Positions 1-7,505 of a stretch of DNA of 64,000 bases are shown here, one piece after another; the stretch's first letter is position 1; every line of letters starts with the position of its first letter. The DNA comes from Terrabacter sp. Root85. GTDB lineage: Bacteria; Actinomycetota; Actinomycetes; Actinomycetales; Dermatophilaceae. Made by a program: the position numbers and the translations under genes. Location: NCBI RefSeq assembly GCF_001429185.1, contig NZ_LMIW01000012.1:124606-188605 (forward strand), in the 5' to 3' direction. The notes below the pieces were generated by a model that ran no database searches, had not been told where the DNA came from, and worked only from the letters and a program-made list of their open reading frames with translations.

Positions 1-1
1 G

Positions 2-733
2 CGCATCCGCGAGCTCTTCGTCGTCGGTGAGGGCTACGAGGCGCTCATGTCGGCCGACTACTCCCAGATCGAGATGCGCGTCATGGCTCACCTCTCCGGC
101 GACGAGGGCCTCATCGAGGCCTTCCGCACCGGCGAGGACCTCCACAACTTCGTCGGCTCCAAGGTGTTCGGGGTCGAGCCCGACGACGTCACGTCGGCCA
201 TGCGCTCCAAGGTCAAGGCCATGTCCTACGGCCTCGCCTACGGCCTGTCGGCCTTCGGGCTGTCCAAGCAGCTGACCATCAGCACCGAGGAGGCCCGCGG
301 CCTCATGGACGGCTACTTCGAGCGGTTCGGCGGCGTCAGCGACTACCTCAAGGAGGTCGTCGCCGAGGCGCGCGGGACCGGCTACACCGCGACGATGTTC
401 GGCCGCCGGCGCTACCTGCCCGACCTGACGTCCGACAACCGCCAGCGCCGCGAGATGGCCGAGCGGATGGCCCTCAACGCCCCGATCCAGGGCTCGGCCG
501 CCGACATCATGAAGGTCGCCATGATCGGGGTCGACCGTGCGCTCACCGACGCGGGCGCGACGTCGCGGGTGCTGCTCCAGGTGCACGACGAGCTCGTCCT
601 CGAGATCGCCGCGGTCGAGCGTGACGACGTCGAGAAGCTCGTGCGTCACGAGATGGGGCACGCCGCCGAGCTCGACGTGCCGCTCGACGTCAACGTCGGC
701 GTCGGTCACTCCTGGCACGACGCGGCCCACTGA
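2..733 (+). CDS. polA: DNA polymerase I, C-terminal part (5' end outside window)
   Basis: Partial gene; the reading frame is open from base 2. It holds the polymerase palm and fingers: motif A (ADYSQIEMRVMAHLS) near base 52, the O-helix (RSKVKAMSYGLAYGLSAFG) near base 200, and motif C (VHDELVLE) near base 580. The protein fills gaps and replaces RNA primers in replication and excision repair. In the O-helix the residue equivalent to E. coli Phe762 is Tyr (MSYGLAYG), which is known to lower discrimination against dideoxynucleotides and is common in actinobacterial Pol I. It ends in TGA at 731-733. Any 5'-3' exonuclease domain lies outside the window. Confidence 0.97.
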   Translation, partial: RIRELFVVGEGYEALMSADYSQIEMRVMAHLSGDEGLIEAFRTGEDLHNFVGSKVFGVEPDDVTSAMRSKVKAMSYGLAYGLSAFGLSKQLTISTEEARGLMDGYFERFGGVSDYLKEVVAEARGTGYTATMFGRRRYLPDLTSDNRQRREMAERMALNAPIQGSAADIMKVAMIGVDRALTDAGATSRVLLQVHDELVLEIAAVERDDVEKLVRHEMGHAAELDVPLDVNVGVGHSWHDAAH

Positions 734-886
734 CCGCGCGGGCCCGAGCCGGCGTCGTCCGACGGGATTCGGGGACGTGTACCCACGTGGCGGTGTCCGT
801 TAGGTCACGTTCTGGCAACGGGGACGTGGTGTCCACCACTTGACACACCACGGACCCCGCCGCGCCTGCATACTGCTCGGTAACTT

Positions 887-914
887 GCACCCGTCATCGG
901 AGACGGGTGCTTTT
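887..914 (+). terminator. Stem-loop with T-run (terminator or leader attenuator)
   Basis: GCACCCGTC (887-895) pairs perfectly with GACGGGTGC (902-910) across the loop ATCGGA, followed by TTTT. It may end polA transcription, which stops at 733, or act as an attenuator in the leader of the next gene, whose ATG is 15 bases further on. In the 734-886 spacer a TTGACA hexamer (840-845) and CATACT (869-874) are 23 bp apart, too far for a standard promoter. Confidence 0.6.
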
Positions 915-928
915 ACTGTGAGGTGGAC

Positions 929-1543
929 ATGGTCAGAAGCCTGGTCACAGGTCTGTGTCTCGCCGTTTTTGCGGCGGTCATCATCGGACTGAGCAACCTG
1001 CTCGGTCTCGACCTCGAGCACGTCGCCCTTCTCGGCGCAGCTCTCGGCGGTGTTCTCGGGCTCGTCCCGCACCGTCCAGCCTGGGGCAAGGTGGCGGGTT
1101 TCCTCGCCGGCTTCCTCCTGGCCTGGCTCGGCTTCGCGCTGCGTGCCGCCGTCCTCCCGGACTCGTCCGCGGGGCGCGCCGTCGCGGCCTTCGTCGTCGT
1201 GGCGCTCATCGCCGTCGTCGCCGCTGTGAGCGGTGGCCGTCTCCCGCTGTGGAGCGGGCTGCTCGGGGCTGCCTCGATCGTCGGCGCCTACGAGTCGGTC
1301 TACACCAACGCACCCTCGCAGTTCCTCACCGAGTCGCCCGCGGCTGCCACCACGGTGCTCCTCGCCGTGGGCCTCGGCTATCTCGCCACGAACCTGCTTG
1401 CAGCACAGTCGGAACCGCACGCGTCTGCGCGGCCGCGTCCGGCCGTCGATGCGAGGCGTACGGAGCGGAACCAGCGCGACCAGCGCGACGACTCCTCCAG
1501 CACCACAGACCTCGATGACCTTGTGACGGGAGCAGCACAGTGA
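929..1543 (+). CDS. Hypothetical integral membrane protein
   Basis: Predicted 204-residue protein with about six hydrophobic segments (roughly residues 5-25, 30-45, 52-72, 83-102, 108-120 and 135-155) and a charged, Arg/Asp-rich cytoplasmic tail (about 165-204). I do not recognise the family. The ATG at 929 is preferred over the GTG at 923 because AGGTGG (921-926) precedes it, though that spacing is short. The stop overlaps the next start by four bases (GTGA at 1540-1543), so it is translationally coupled to the large secreted repeat protein and may help anchor or export it (inference). Confidence 0.8.
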   Translation: MVRSLVTGLCLAVFAAVIIGLSNLLGLDLEHVALLGAALGGVLGLVPHRPAWGKVAGFLAGFLLAWLGFALRAAVLPDSSAGRAVAAFVVVALIAVVAAVSGGRLPLWSGLLGAASIVGAYESVYTNAPSQFLTESPAAATTVLLAVGLGYLATNLLAAQSEPHASARPRPAVDARRTERNQRDQRDDSSSTTDLDDLVTGAAQ

Positions 1544-4230
1544 GCAAGCGGACCCTCGCCACCATCGTCGCCGGCCTGGCGACCATGCCCACCCTGCTGC
1601 TGCTGGCAGCGTCGCCTGCGGCTGCCGCCGGGGACGGCTCGGTCCAGGTCTCCAACACCGAGACGGTGCAGGCCTACCTCGACGCGACGGGCAAGGTGGA
1701 CGTCGCCCGTGTCTACGAACAGGTGGCCATGAAGGGCCGCGGCACCGTCGACCTGCAGAACCCCATCGAGACCCAGGGCCTGCGCAACCTCGACGGCTTC
1801 AGCGGGTTCGACGTCAAGGACGGCGTCATGGTCGGCAGCTACGACGTCGACGGCGAGCAGCAGTTGCGCACCGTCAGCGACTTCACGAAGAAGCTGCCGC
1901 TCGAGGTCCAGGCCACGTACACCCTGGACGGCCAGCCCGTCGAGCCCGGTGACCTCCTCGGCCGCAGCGGCCGTCTCGAGGTGCGCTACACGGTCAAGAA
2001 CGTCACGGGCTCCTCCCAGGTCGTCACCTTCGACGACGGGACGGGCAAGCAGGCGTCGGCCACGGAAGACGTCGTCATCCCCATGGTGGGCTCGCTCACC
2101 ACGACGCTGCCGGGCACCTTCACGAACGTCAGCTCGAAGGAGGCCAACCTCGCCGGTGACGGCCGCGGTGGCACCAAGCTGACCTTCACGATGACCTTGT
2201 TCGGACCCATCGGGACCCCGACCGCGACGTTCGGCTACGCCGCCGACATCGTCGACGGGACGCTGCCCAAGGCCTCCGTCTCGGCCCTCCCGGTCAGCCC
2301 GCTCGACAGCCCCTCCTTCAAGGGCGGCGCCGAGAGCTACAAGGGCGGTGCCACGACCGGTGCCACCCTGACGGCCGGTGCGACCGAGATCGACACGAAC
2401 CTCCTCAAGCTCCGTGATGGCGCGGGCACGCTCCTCGCGGGGCTGATCCAGCTGCGCGATGGTGCCAAGAAGCTCGACGCGGGGATGGGCGCACAGGCGC
2501 TGCCCGGCTCGCGCGAGCTCGCCACAGGCGCAGGCCAGCTCAAGGACGGCACGTCCAAGCTGCGCTCGGGAGCGGGCGACGCGAAGGCAGGCTCGGCCAA
2601 GCTGGCCGACGGGGCGACCCAGGTCGCGGACGGCAACCAGCAGCTGGACGCTGGCGCGCAGAAGCTGAGCGGTGGCGCCGCTCAGGTCGACGACGGAGCC
2701 GGTCAGGTGGCCGGTGGTCTGCACCTCGTCGGCGAGAACGCGCCGGCCCTGCTCGACGGTCTCGCGCAGGTCGCTGACGGTCTCGACCAGGTCGATGCCG
2801 GTCTCACCCAGCTCTACGACGGCGTCGGTGCGCTGCCGGAGCAGGCGAAGCCGCTGCACGCGGGCATCGCGAAGCTGCGCGCCGGGCTGGGTGACAAGGG
2901 CAAGACCGGAACCCTCATCGACGGCGTCGACCAGATCCGCGGTGGCGTGGCTGAGGCCACCAAGGCCGGTGGGAGCCTCGACCAGCTCAAGGGCGGGGTC
3001 GACCAGTCCAAGGGTGGGGTCGACCAGTCCAAGGGTGGGGTCGACCAGTCCAAGGGCGGGGTCGACCAGGTCCGAGCCGGCCTCCAGGACGCCTTGAAGC
3101 CGGGCGGCGGCATCGACCAGCTGGACGGTGGAGTGGCGCTGGCCAAGACCACCGACTGTGGCGCGGTGTGCAAGGGGATCCTCGGCCAGGTGCAGGCAGG
3201 AATCGGAGACCTTCGGACGAAGACGACGGCCGCGTCCGGCGGGCTCGGCGCGGTGTCGGACGGTCTGGATCAGGTCTCCGGTGGCCTCGGTCAGGTGTCC
3301 ACGGGCCTGGGACAGGTGTCGGGTGGTCTGGGTCTGCTCAAGGGCAAGCTGAGCGACGCGGCCCTCGGGCTCGCGAAGGTCGAGTGCGGCCTGAGCAACA
3401 CGACGCTCAAGGGGATCTGTGACCCCAAGGTGCCGGGCCTGCTCGAGGGCGTCGACCTCGTCGACGCCGGCGTGTCGACGCTCGTCGACGGGGTTGTCAC
3501 CAAGGTCCAGGGCGGCATCGGCAGCCCGACCGACACGGCCAAGAACAAGACGCTGCGTGGTGGTGTCAACGACCTCCAGTACGGCGTGGACCTCCTCGGT
3601 CTCGGTGGGCTCGACCTGCTCGATGCCATCGACCAGCTCACGGTCGGTGCCGACCAGGTGCACGGTGGCACGTCCCAGGTGGCCAAGGGCGCCAAGGACC
3701 TCGGTGCGGGCGCCTCGAAGCTCGCCGACGGATCGAGCCAGGTCGCCACGGGTGCGGGCCAGCTCGATGCCGGCGTCGGCAAGCTCGCGGACGGCGCGGG
3801 GCAGCTCGACGACGGTGCGGGCAAGCTCAGTGACGGTGCCGGCCAGCTCTCCGACGGTCTCGCCGACGCGGCGGACGGAACGAGCCAGCTCGCGGCCGGT
3901 CTGACCGACGCGGCGGCCGGTGCGCCCCAGCTCAAGGACGGCGCGCAGCGTCTCTCCGACGAGGGCACGAAGAAGCTCGTCGCTGCCGGCAAGGCCACGG
4001 CCGCCGACTACGGCGAGAAGTACGCCCTCATCGAGGTCGGTGCCCAGCGCGCCAAGGCCGAGGGGATGGCCTACGGCGCGCCCACAGGCGCCATGGGCGC
4101 CACGGCGTACTCGTACGAGCTCGCCGGTGTCGACGGGCAGGGCTCAGCGAACCTGGGTCGGGCCGCAGCGGCGGCCGGTGTGTTCGGTCTTGCCGGAGGC
4201 GCGGTTCTCCTGAGGCGCCGCTTCCTCTGA
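1540..4230 (+). CDS. Large secreted/anchored heptad-repeat protein (YhgE/Pip-like repeats)
   Basis: 896 residues. An N-terminal signal peptide (about 1-31, ending SPAAAAG) is followed by a globular region (about 32-250), then some 600 residues of short repeats of the type LxDGaxqL/GGVDQ, and a C-terminal hydrophobic segment ending in RRRFL (about 875-896). The repeat resembles the X-X-X-Leu-X-X-Gly heptads of YhgE/Pip-family proteins, phage-infection and type VII-associated membrane proteins. Two Cys pairs (DCGAVC, and the ECG..ICDP region) could form disulfides outside the cell. A likely role is an extended surface or envelope-spanning rod; the real function is unknown. It lacks the multi-helix C-terminal permease domain of full-length YhgE, leaving the partner membrane protein just upstream. 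Confidence 0.82.
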   Translation: MSKRTLATIVAGLATMPTLLLLAASPAAAAGDGSVQVSNTETVQAYLDATGKVDVARVYEQVAMKGRGTVDLQNPIETQGLRNLDGFSGFDVKDGVMVGSYDVDGEQQLRTVSDFTKKLPLEVQATYTLDGQPVEPGDLLGRSGRLEVRYTVKNVTGSSQVVTFDDGTGKQASATEDVVIPMVGSLTTTLPGTFTNVSSKEANLAGDGRGGTKLTFTMTLFGPIGTPTATFGYAADIVDGTLPKASVSALPVSPLDSPSFKGGAESYKGGATTGATLTAGATEIDTNLLKLRDGAGTLLAGLIQLRDGAKKLDAGMGAQALPGSRELATGAGQLKDGTSKLRSGAGDAKAGSAKLADGATQVADGNQQLDAGAQKLSGGAAQVDDGAGQVAGGLHLVGENAPALLDGLAQVADGLDQVDAGLTQLYDGVGALPEQAKPLHAGIAKLRAGLGDKGKTGTLIDGVDQIRGGVAEATKAGGSLDQLKGGVDQSKGGVDQSKGGVDQSKGGVDQVRAGLQDALKPGGGIDQLDGGVALAKTTDCGAVCKGILGQVQAGIGDLRTKTTAASGGLGAVSDGLDQVSGGLGQVSTGLGQVSGGLGLLKGKLSDAALGLAKVECGLSNTTLKGICDPKVPGLLEGVDLVDAGVSTLVDGVVTKVQGGIGSPTDTAKNKTLRGGVNDLQYGVDLLGLGGLDLLDAIDQLTVGADQVHGGTSQVAKGAKDLGAGASKLADGSSQVATGAGQLDAGVGKLADGAGQLDDGAGKLSDGAGQLSDGLADAADGTSQLAAGLTDAAAGAPQLKDGAQRLSDEGTKKLVAAGKATAADYGEKYALIEVGAQRAKAEGMAYGAPTGAMGATAYSYELAGVDGQGSANLGRAAAAAGVFGLAGGAVLLRRRFL
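2980..3063 (+). repeat. Four tandem 21-bp repeats inside the repeat protein
   Basis: Four head-to-tail 21-bp units begin at 2980, 3001, 3022 and 3043, each starting GACCAG and ending GGGGTC. They encode DQLKGGV once and DQSKGGV three times. Units 2 and 3 are identical, and unit 4 differs from them by one base. This points to recent slippage or unequal crossing-over, so the copy number may vary between strains. Confidence 0.93.
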
Positions 4231-4240
4231 CCGCAGAGCG

Positions 4241-4285
4241 ACGACGGCGGCCACGGATCCCTTCGGGGTCCGTGGCCGCCGTCGT
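4241..4285 (+). terminator. Strong GC-rich terminator hairpin
   Basis: Positions 4241-4261 pair with 4266-4285 around a TTCG tetraloop, with a single bulged T. It begins 10 bases after the stop of the heptad-repeat gene and lies before the convergent methyltransferase. It has no T-run, as is common in actinobacteria, and may serve both strands. Confidence 0.85.
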
Positions 4286-4328
4286 GCATCCGGTGCATCC
4301 GGTGCGCGGTCGTCGCGGGTGGCCGTCG

Positions 4329-5150
4329 TCAGTCGGGCTTGCGGCAGACGAAGATCGCCGTGCCGGGGATGACGCGTCCGCGCAGGGGAGACCATCCGCC
4401 CCACGGCTCGTCGTGCCCCTCCGGCCACGCGGGCTCGACGAGGTCGACGAGGACGAGCCCGGCCGCCGTGATCTCCCGTACCCGGTCGCCCACCGTGCGG
4501 TGGTGCTCGACGTAGGTCGCGTGGCCCTCGTCGTCCTGCTCGACGTAGGGCGTGCGGTCGAAGTAGGAGTGGCGCGCCGTCAGCCCGGCCGGCCCCGGGT
4601 CGTCGGGAAAGGCCCACCGCACCGGGTGGGTCGTCGAGAAGACGAAGCGCCCACCGGGGCGCAGCACGCGGGCGGCCTCCCCCATGACGACGTCGGAGTC
4701 CGCGACGAAGGGCACGACGCCGTATGCCGTGAAGACGGTGTCGAAGGACGCGTCGGCGAAGGGGAGGGCGCGTCCGTCGCACTGGGCGAACGGCACGCGG
4801 GTGGCCGCGTCGGGGCTGTCGCCGAGCGCTGCGTTGACGGCCACGCCGGTGGCGACCATGCCGGCCGACAGGTCGGTGGCCACGACGGTCGCGCCGTGGG
4901 CCGCGAGCCAGCGGGAGCACTGCCCCGAGCCGGCGCCGATCTCGAGCACGACCTGGCCGGCCGGGTCGCCGAGGAGCCGCGCCTCCTCCTCGCGCAACCG
5001 CTCCGGCCCCCAGACGAAGTCCGTGTCGCCGAGGAACGACCCGTGCTCGACGTAGTACGACGCCGCCTCGCCGTCCCACCACGTGCGGTTCGCGGCGGCC
5101 GTCTCGTCCGGGGGAGCGGGACGGCGGGTGGCCTCGGTGGGCGTGCTCAC
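4329..5150 (-). CDS. Class I SAM-dependent methyltransferase
   Basis: 273 residues from GTG at 5150. SAM-binding motif I is VLEIGAGSGQCSRWLAAHGA (about residues 67-86), followed by the acidic ATDLSAGM and the post-motif QCDGRALPFADASFD, the standard order in the UbiE/Tam-like Methyltransf_11/25 group. It should transfer a methyl group from SAM to a small molecule that cannot be named. The frame stays open upstream to an ATG at 5243, but that start would cover the rpsA promoter at 5168-5197, so the GTG beginning MSTPTEATRR was chosen. It is divergent from rpsA and convergent with the heptad-repeat gene. Confidence 0.85.
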   Translation of the reverse strand: MSTPTEATRRPAPPDETAAANRTWWDGEAASYYVEHGSFLGDTDFVWGPERLREEEARLLGDPAGQVVLEIGAGSGQCSRWLAAHGATVVATDLSAGMVATGVAVNAALGDSPDAATRVPFAQCDGRALPFADASFDTVFTAYGVVPFVADSDVVMGEAARVLRPGGRFVFSTTHPVRWAFPDDPGPAGLTARHSYFDRTPYVEQDDEGHATYVEHHRTVGDRVREITAAGLVLVDLVEPAWPEGHDEPWGGWSPLRGRVIPGTAIFVCRKPD

Positions 5151-5167
5151 GGCATACGTGCTCTCTT

Positions 5168-5197
5168 TTGACCGGCTGGTGACAGCGCGGATAGGAT
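5168..5197 (+). promoter_or_regulatory. rpsA promoter
   Basis: TTGACC (5168-5173) and TAGGAT (5192-5197) are separated by 18 bp, matching a housekeeping actinobacterial sigma-A promoter. Transcription would start near 5204, giving a leader of about 120 nt before the rpsA ATG at 5323. Long leaders of this kind often carry autoregulation by S1, but no fold is asserted here. Confidence 0.72.
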
Positions 5198-5322
5198 TGC
5201 CGAGCACATCCGTGTGCGCACGATCAATGTTGCACCTGTCCACAAGGCATCGAGGCGCGGGCCGTCAGGTCCACCGCCCCGAGGTCCCCAATCTAACTGT
5301 CCACAATCGGAGTTCCTACTAC

Positions 5323-6834
5323 ATGACTGCCAACACGGTCGAGAAGACCGCGCCTGAGATCGCCATCAACGACATCGGCTCTCAGGAAGACATCCTTGCG
5401 GCTATCGACGCCACCATCAAGGACTTCAACGACGGCGACATCGTCGAGGGTCGCATCGTCAAGGTCGACCGGGACGAGGTCCTGCTCGACATCGGCTACA
5501 AGACCGAGGGCGTCATCCCCTCGCGCGAGCTGTCCATCAAGCACGACGTCGACCCGGGCGAGATCGTCAAGGTCGGTGACGAGGTCGAGGCCCTCGTCCT
5601 CCAGAAGGAGGACAAGGAAGGCCGTCTGATCCTGTCCAAGAAGCGTGCGCAGTACGAGCGCGCCTGGGGCACGATCGAGAAGGTCAAGGAGGAGGACGGC
5701 GTCGTCACCGGCACCGTCATCGAGGTCGTCAAGGGTGGTCTCATCCTCGACATCGGCCTCCGCGGCTTCCTGCCCGCCTCGCTCGTCGAGATGCGTCGTG
5801 TCCGCGACCTCCAGCCGTACGTCGGCAAGGAGATCGAGGCCAAGATCATCGAGCTCGACAAGAACCGCAACAACGTGGTCCTGTCGCGCCGTGCCTGGCT
5901 CGAGCAGACGCAGTCCGAGGTGCGCACGACGTTCCTCAAGGAGCTCCAGAAGGGCCAGGTCCGTTCGGGCGTCGTGTCCTCCATCGTCAACTTCGGTGCG
6001 TTCGTGGACCTCGGCGGCGTCGACGGTCTCGTCCACGTCTCGGAGCTGTCGTGGAAGCACATCGACCACCCGTCCGAGGTCGTCGAGGTCGGCACCGAGG
6101 TCACCGTCGAGGTGCTCGACGTCGACATGGACCGTGAGCGTGTCTCCCTGTCGCTGAAGGCGACGCAGGAGGACCCGTGGCAGCACTTCGCTCGCACGCA
6201 CGCCATCGGCCAGGTCGTCCCCGGCAAGGTCACCAAGCTCGTCCCCTTCGGTGCGTTCGTGCGCGTCGAGGACGGCATCGAGGGCCTCGTCCACATCTCC
6301 GAGCTGGCCGAGCGCCACGTGGAGCTGCCGGAGCAGGTCGTCAACGTCGGCGACGAGATCTTCGTCAAGGTCATCGACATCGACCTCGAGCGTCGTCGCA
6401 TCTCGCTGTCGCTCAAGCAGGCCAACGACCAGGCCGTCGCGGCGTCGGAGTTCGACCCGACCCTCTACGGCATGGCCGCCGAGTACGACGAGCAGGGCAA
6501 CTACAAGTACCCCGAGGGCTTCGACCCGGAGACGAACGAGTGGCTCGAGGGCTTCGACGCCCAGCGCGAGAAGTGGGAGCGTCAGTACGCCGACGCCCAC
6601 GCTCGCTGGGAGGCCCACAAGGCCCAGGTCGACGCCGCGACGAAGGCCGACGCCGAGGCTGCGGCCAACGCCGGCTCCGCGACGTCGTACTCGTCCGCGA
6701 CCGGTGACGTCGCCGAGGCCGGCGACGCCGACCGCAGCGAGCGCGCCCCGCGCAACGCCCCGGCCCCGGTCGAGGGCACGCTGGCTTCGGACGAGGCGCT
6801 TGCTGCGCTTCGTGAGAAGCTGACGGGCAACTGA
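5323..6834 (+). CDS. rpsA: 30S ribosomal protein S1
   Basis: 503 residues, the usual actinobacterial length. Four S1 RNA-binding domains are visible, starting near residues 38 (GDIVEGRIVKVDRDEVLLDI), 124 (GVVTGTVIEVVKGGLILDI), 209 (GQVRSGVVSSIVNFGAFVDL) and 294 (GQVVPGKVTKLVPFGAFVRV). An acidic, Ala-rich tail follows domain 4. S1 brings mRNA to the 30S subunit, and is less essential for the many leaderless messages of such bacteria. The ATG at 5323 is preceded by GGAG (5309-5312); the longer open frame from 5083 would run through the promoter and is rejected. Confidence 0.98.
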   Translation: MTANTVEKTAPEIAINDIGSQEDILAAIDATIKDFNDGDIVEGRIVKVDRDEVLLDIGYKTEGVIPSRELSIKHDVDPGEIVKVGDEVEALVLQKEDKEGRLILSKKRAQYERAWGTIEKVKEEDGVVTGTVIEVVKGGLILDIGLRGFLPASLVEMRRVRDLQPYVGKEIEAKIIELDKNRNNVVLSRRAWLEQTQSEVRTTFLKELQKGQVRSGVVSSIVNFGAFVDLGGVDGLVHVSELSWKHIDHPSEVVEVGTEVTVEVLDVDMDRERVSLSLKATQEDPWQHFARTHAIGQVVPGKVTKLVPFGAFVRVEDGIEGLVHISELAERHVELPEQVVNVGDEIFVKVIDIDLERRRISLSLKQANDQAVAASEFDPTLYGMAAEYDEQGNYKYPEGFDPETNEWLEGFDAQREKWERQYADAHARWEAHKAQVDAATKADAEAAANAGSATSYSSATGDVAEAGDADRSERAPRNAPAPVEGTLASDEALAALREKLTGN

Positions 6835-6864
6835 CGCCAGTCACTGCCTGGAGCGACACGCTCT

Positions 6865-6901
6865 GAAAGAGCCCCGGACCCTGTGGGTCCGGGGCTCTTT
6901 C
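6865..6901 (+). terminator. rpsA terminator
   Basis: A perfect 16-bp stem (6865-6880 with 6886-6901) closes a CTGTG loop, 30 bases after the rpsA stop. The outer arms are GAAAG and CTTTC, so a short T-run is part of the stem. Confidence 0.92.
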
Positions 6902-7080
6902 GTGTCCGCTGTCTCAGGATGCAAGAAGGCTTCAGGTTCATTTCCGACTGAATTACTAGGAATTGAATGGCCGAAGCATCGCGGTGATCACACGAATGAT
7001 GTTGTGGCACATGGCAATTCGCTCGACAGGCGGTGCGGGGTAGAAGCCCCAAGCAGGGGAGAATGCGCCCATATCGGCGA
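6902..7080. other. A+T-rich intergenic patch without a recognised gene
   Basis: Between the rpsA terminator and the sulfur-operon promoter the composition drops to roughly half A+T for about 130 bases (around 6915-7050), unlike all its surroundings. It contains GAATTACTAGGAATTGAATGG-like sequence near 6950. One frame is open for 60 codons (6902-7084), but it has no ribosome site, its codon use is unlike neighbouring genes and the peptide resembles nothing known to me. It may be a remnant of acquired DNA or an unrecognised small RNA. Confidence 0.5.
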
Positions 7081-7110
7081 TTGACGGGGCGTCGGCGGGC
7101 TTCGTAGTGT
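7081..7110 (+). promoter_or_regulatory. Promoter of the sulfur-scavenging operon
   Basis: TTGACG (7081-7086) and TAGTGT (7105-7110) are 18 bp apart. Transcription would begin near 7116-7118, immediately at the 5' edge of the riboswitch, which supports both calls. Confidence 0.75.
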
Positions 7111-7118
7111 CATCGACA

Positions 7119-7200
7119 GGTCAAGAGTTCCAGTGCCAAGCCCCGGCTCGCTGGACAGCAACCCTCCACCGCGGCGGGGTGCTCCGGGTGAGGACCAGGC
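7119..7200 (+). promoter_or_regulatory. SAM-IV-type riboswitch (S-box superfamily)
   Basis: The stretch carries the conserved SAM-I/SAM-IV core: GGTCAAGAG at the 5' side, CCAG paired with CTGG, the AAGCCCCGGCTCGCTGG block, GCAACCCTCC, GGGGTGCTCCGGGTGA, and a closing GACC (7193-7196) that pairs with GGTC (7119-7122). These elements match the SAM-IV class described from actinobacteria. It should bind S-adenosylmethionine and switch the downstream sulfur genes off when SAM is plentiful. Assignment to SAM-IV over a SAM-I/IV variant is from memory of the consensus; a covariance-model scan with the SAM-clan models would settle it. Confidence 0.9.
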
Positions 7201-7220
7201 CGTCGCCAGCAGGCGACGGC
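7199..7220 (+). promoter_or_regulatory. Hairpin directly after the riboswitch core
   Basis: GCCGTCGCC (7199-7207) pairs perfectly with GGCGACGGC (7212-7220) around AGCA. It touches the 3' edge of the aptamer and may be the extra P5 helix of SAM-IV or part of the expression platform. There is no T-run, so control by simple intrinsic termination here is unlikely. Confidence 0.7.
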
Positions 7221-7264
7221 AAGCGCGGACTCGAAGTGGTCGGGTCCAGGACCGAGGAGCCGAC

Positions 7265-7348
7265 ATGGCGCGCACGACGAGCACCCACCTCGTGCTCCGC
7301 CGCCACGTCGACCTGCTCCGCGTGTCCAGCGCGCTCTGTCGTCCCTGA
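7265..7348 (+). CDS. Cysteine-type leader peptide of a sulfur operon
   Basis: 27-residue peptide from ATG 7265 with a strong ribosome site, GAGGAG (7254-7259). Its second half, RRHVDLLRVSSALCRP, matches the actinobacterial putative leader peptide family (HVDLxRxxSxxCR) found before sulfur-assimilation and transporter genes. The Cys sits third from the end, so ribosome progress over it could report charged Cys-tRNA. It lies between the SAM riboswitch and the permease, so the same transcript would be read by two sulfur sensors. The family resemblance is solid; the attenuation mechanism in this organism is inference. Confidence 0.88.
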   Translation: MARTTSTHLVLRRHVDLLRVSSALCRP

Positions 7349-7458
7349 CGACGTCCTGGCCGCCGAGACCTCGGCCGGCCGGTCGGCGCCCGGCCCAACG
7401 GTGACCCCGTGGGGCCCGGACGCCAGCACGCACCCCCGCGGCCGCCGCCGCTCCCTGC

Positions 7459-7478
7459 CACCCGTCCGGTGACGGGTG
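7459..7478 (+). promoter_or_regulatory. Hairpin between leader peptide and permease
   Basis: CACCCGTC (7459-7466) pairs with GACGGGTG (7471-7478) around CGGT, 17 bases before the permease ribosome site AGGAG (7495-7499). It lies where an attenuator or Rho-related structure controlled by leader translation would be expected, but has no T-run. The rest of the 7349-7505 spacer is GC-rich with no further gene. Confidence 0.5.
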
Positions 7479-7505
7479 CCCGAGCCATCCCTCCAGGAGC
7501 CTCAC

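Noticed and set aside
840-874. TTGACA ... CATACT as a promoter
   Set aside because: The 23-bp spacing is too long for sigma-A; kept only as a remark.
6902-7084. 60-codon frame in the A+T-rich patch
   Set aside because: Starts inside the terminator tail with GTG, has no ribosome site and its codon use is unlike local genes.
7119-7348. Cobalamin or TPP riboswitch instead of SAM-IV
   Set aside because: The AAGCCCCGGCT, GCAACCCTCC and GGGGTGC blocks belong to the SAM-I/IV core; no B12 box or THI box is present.
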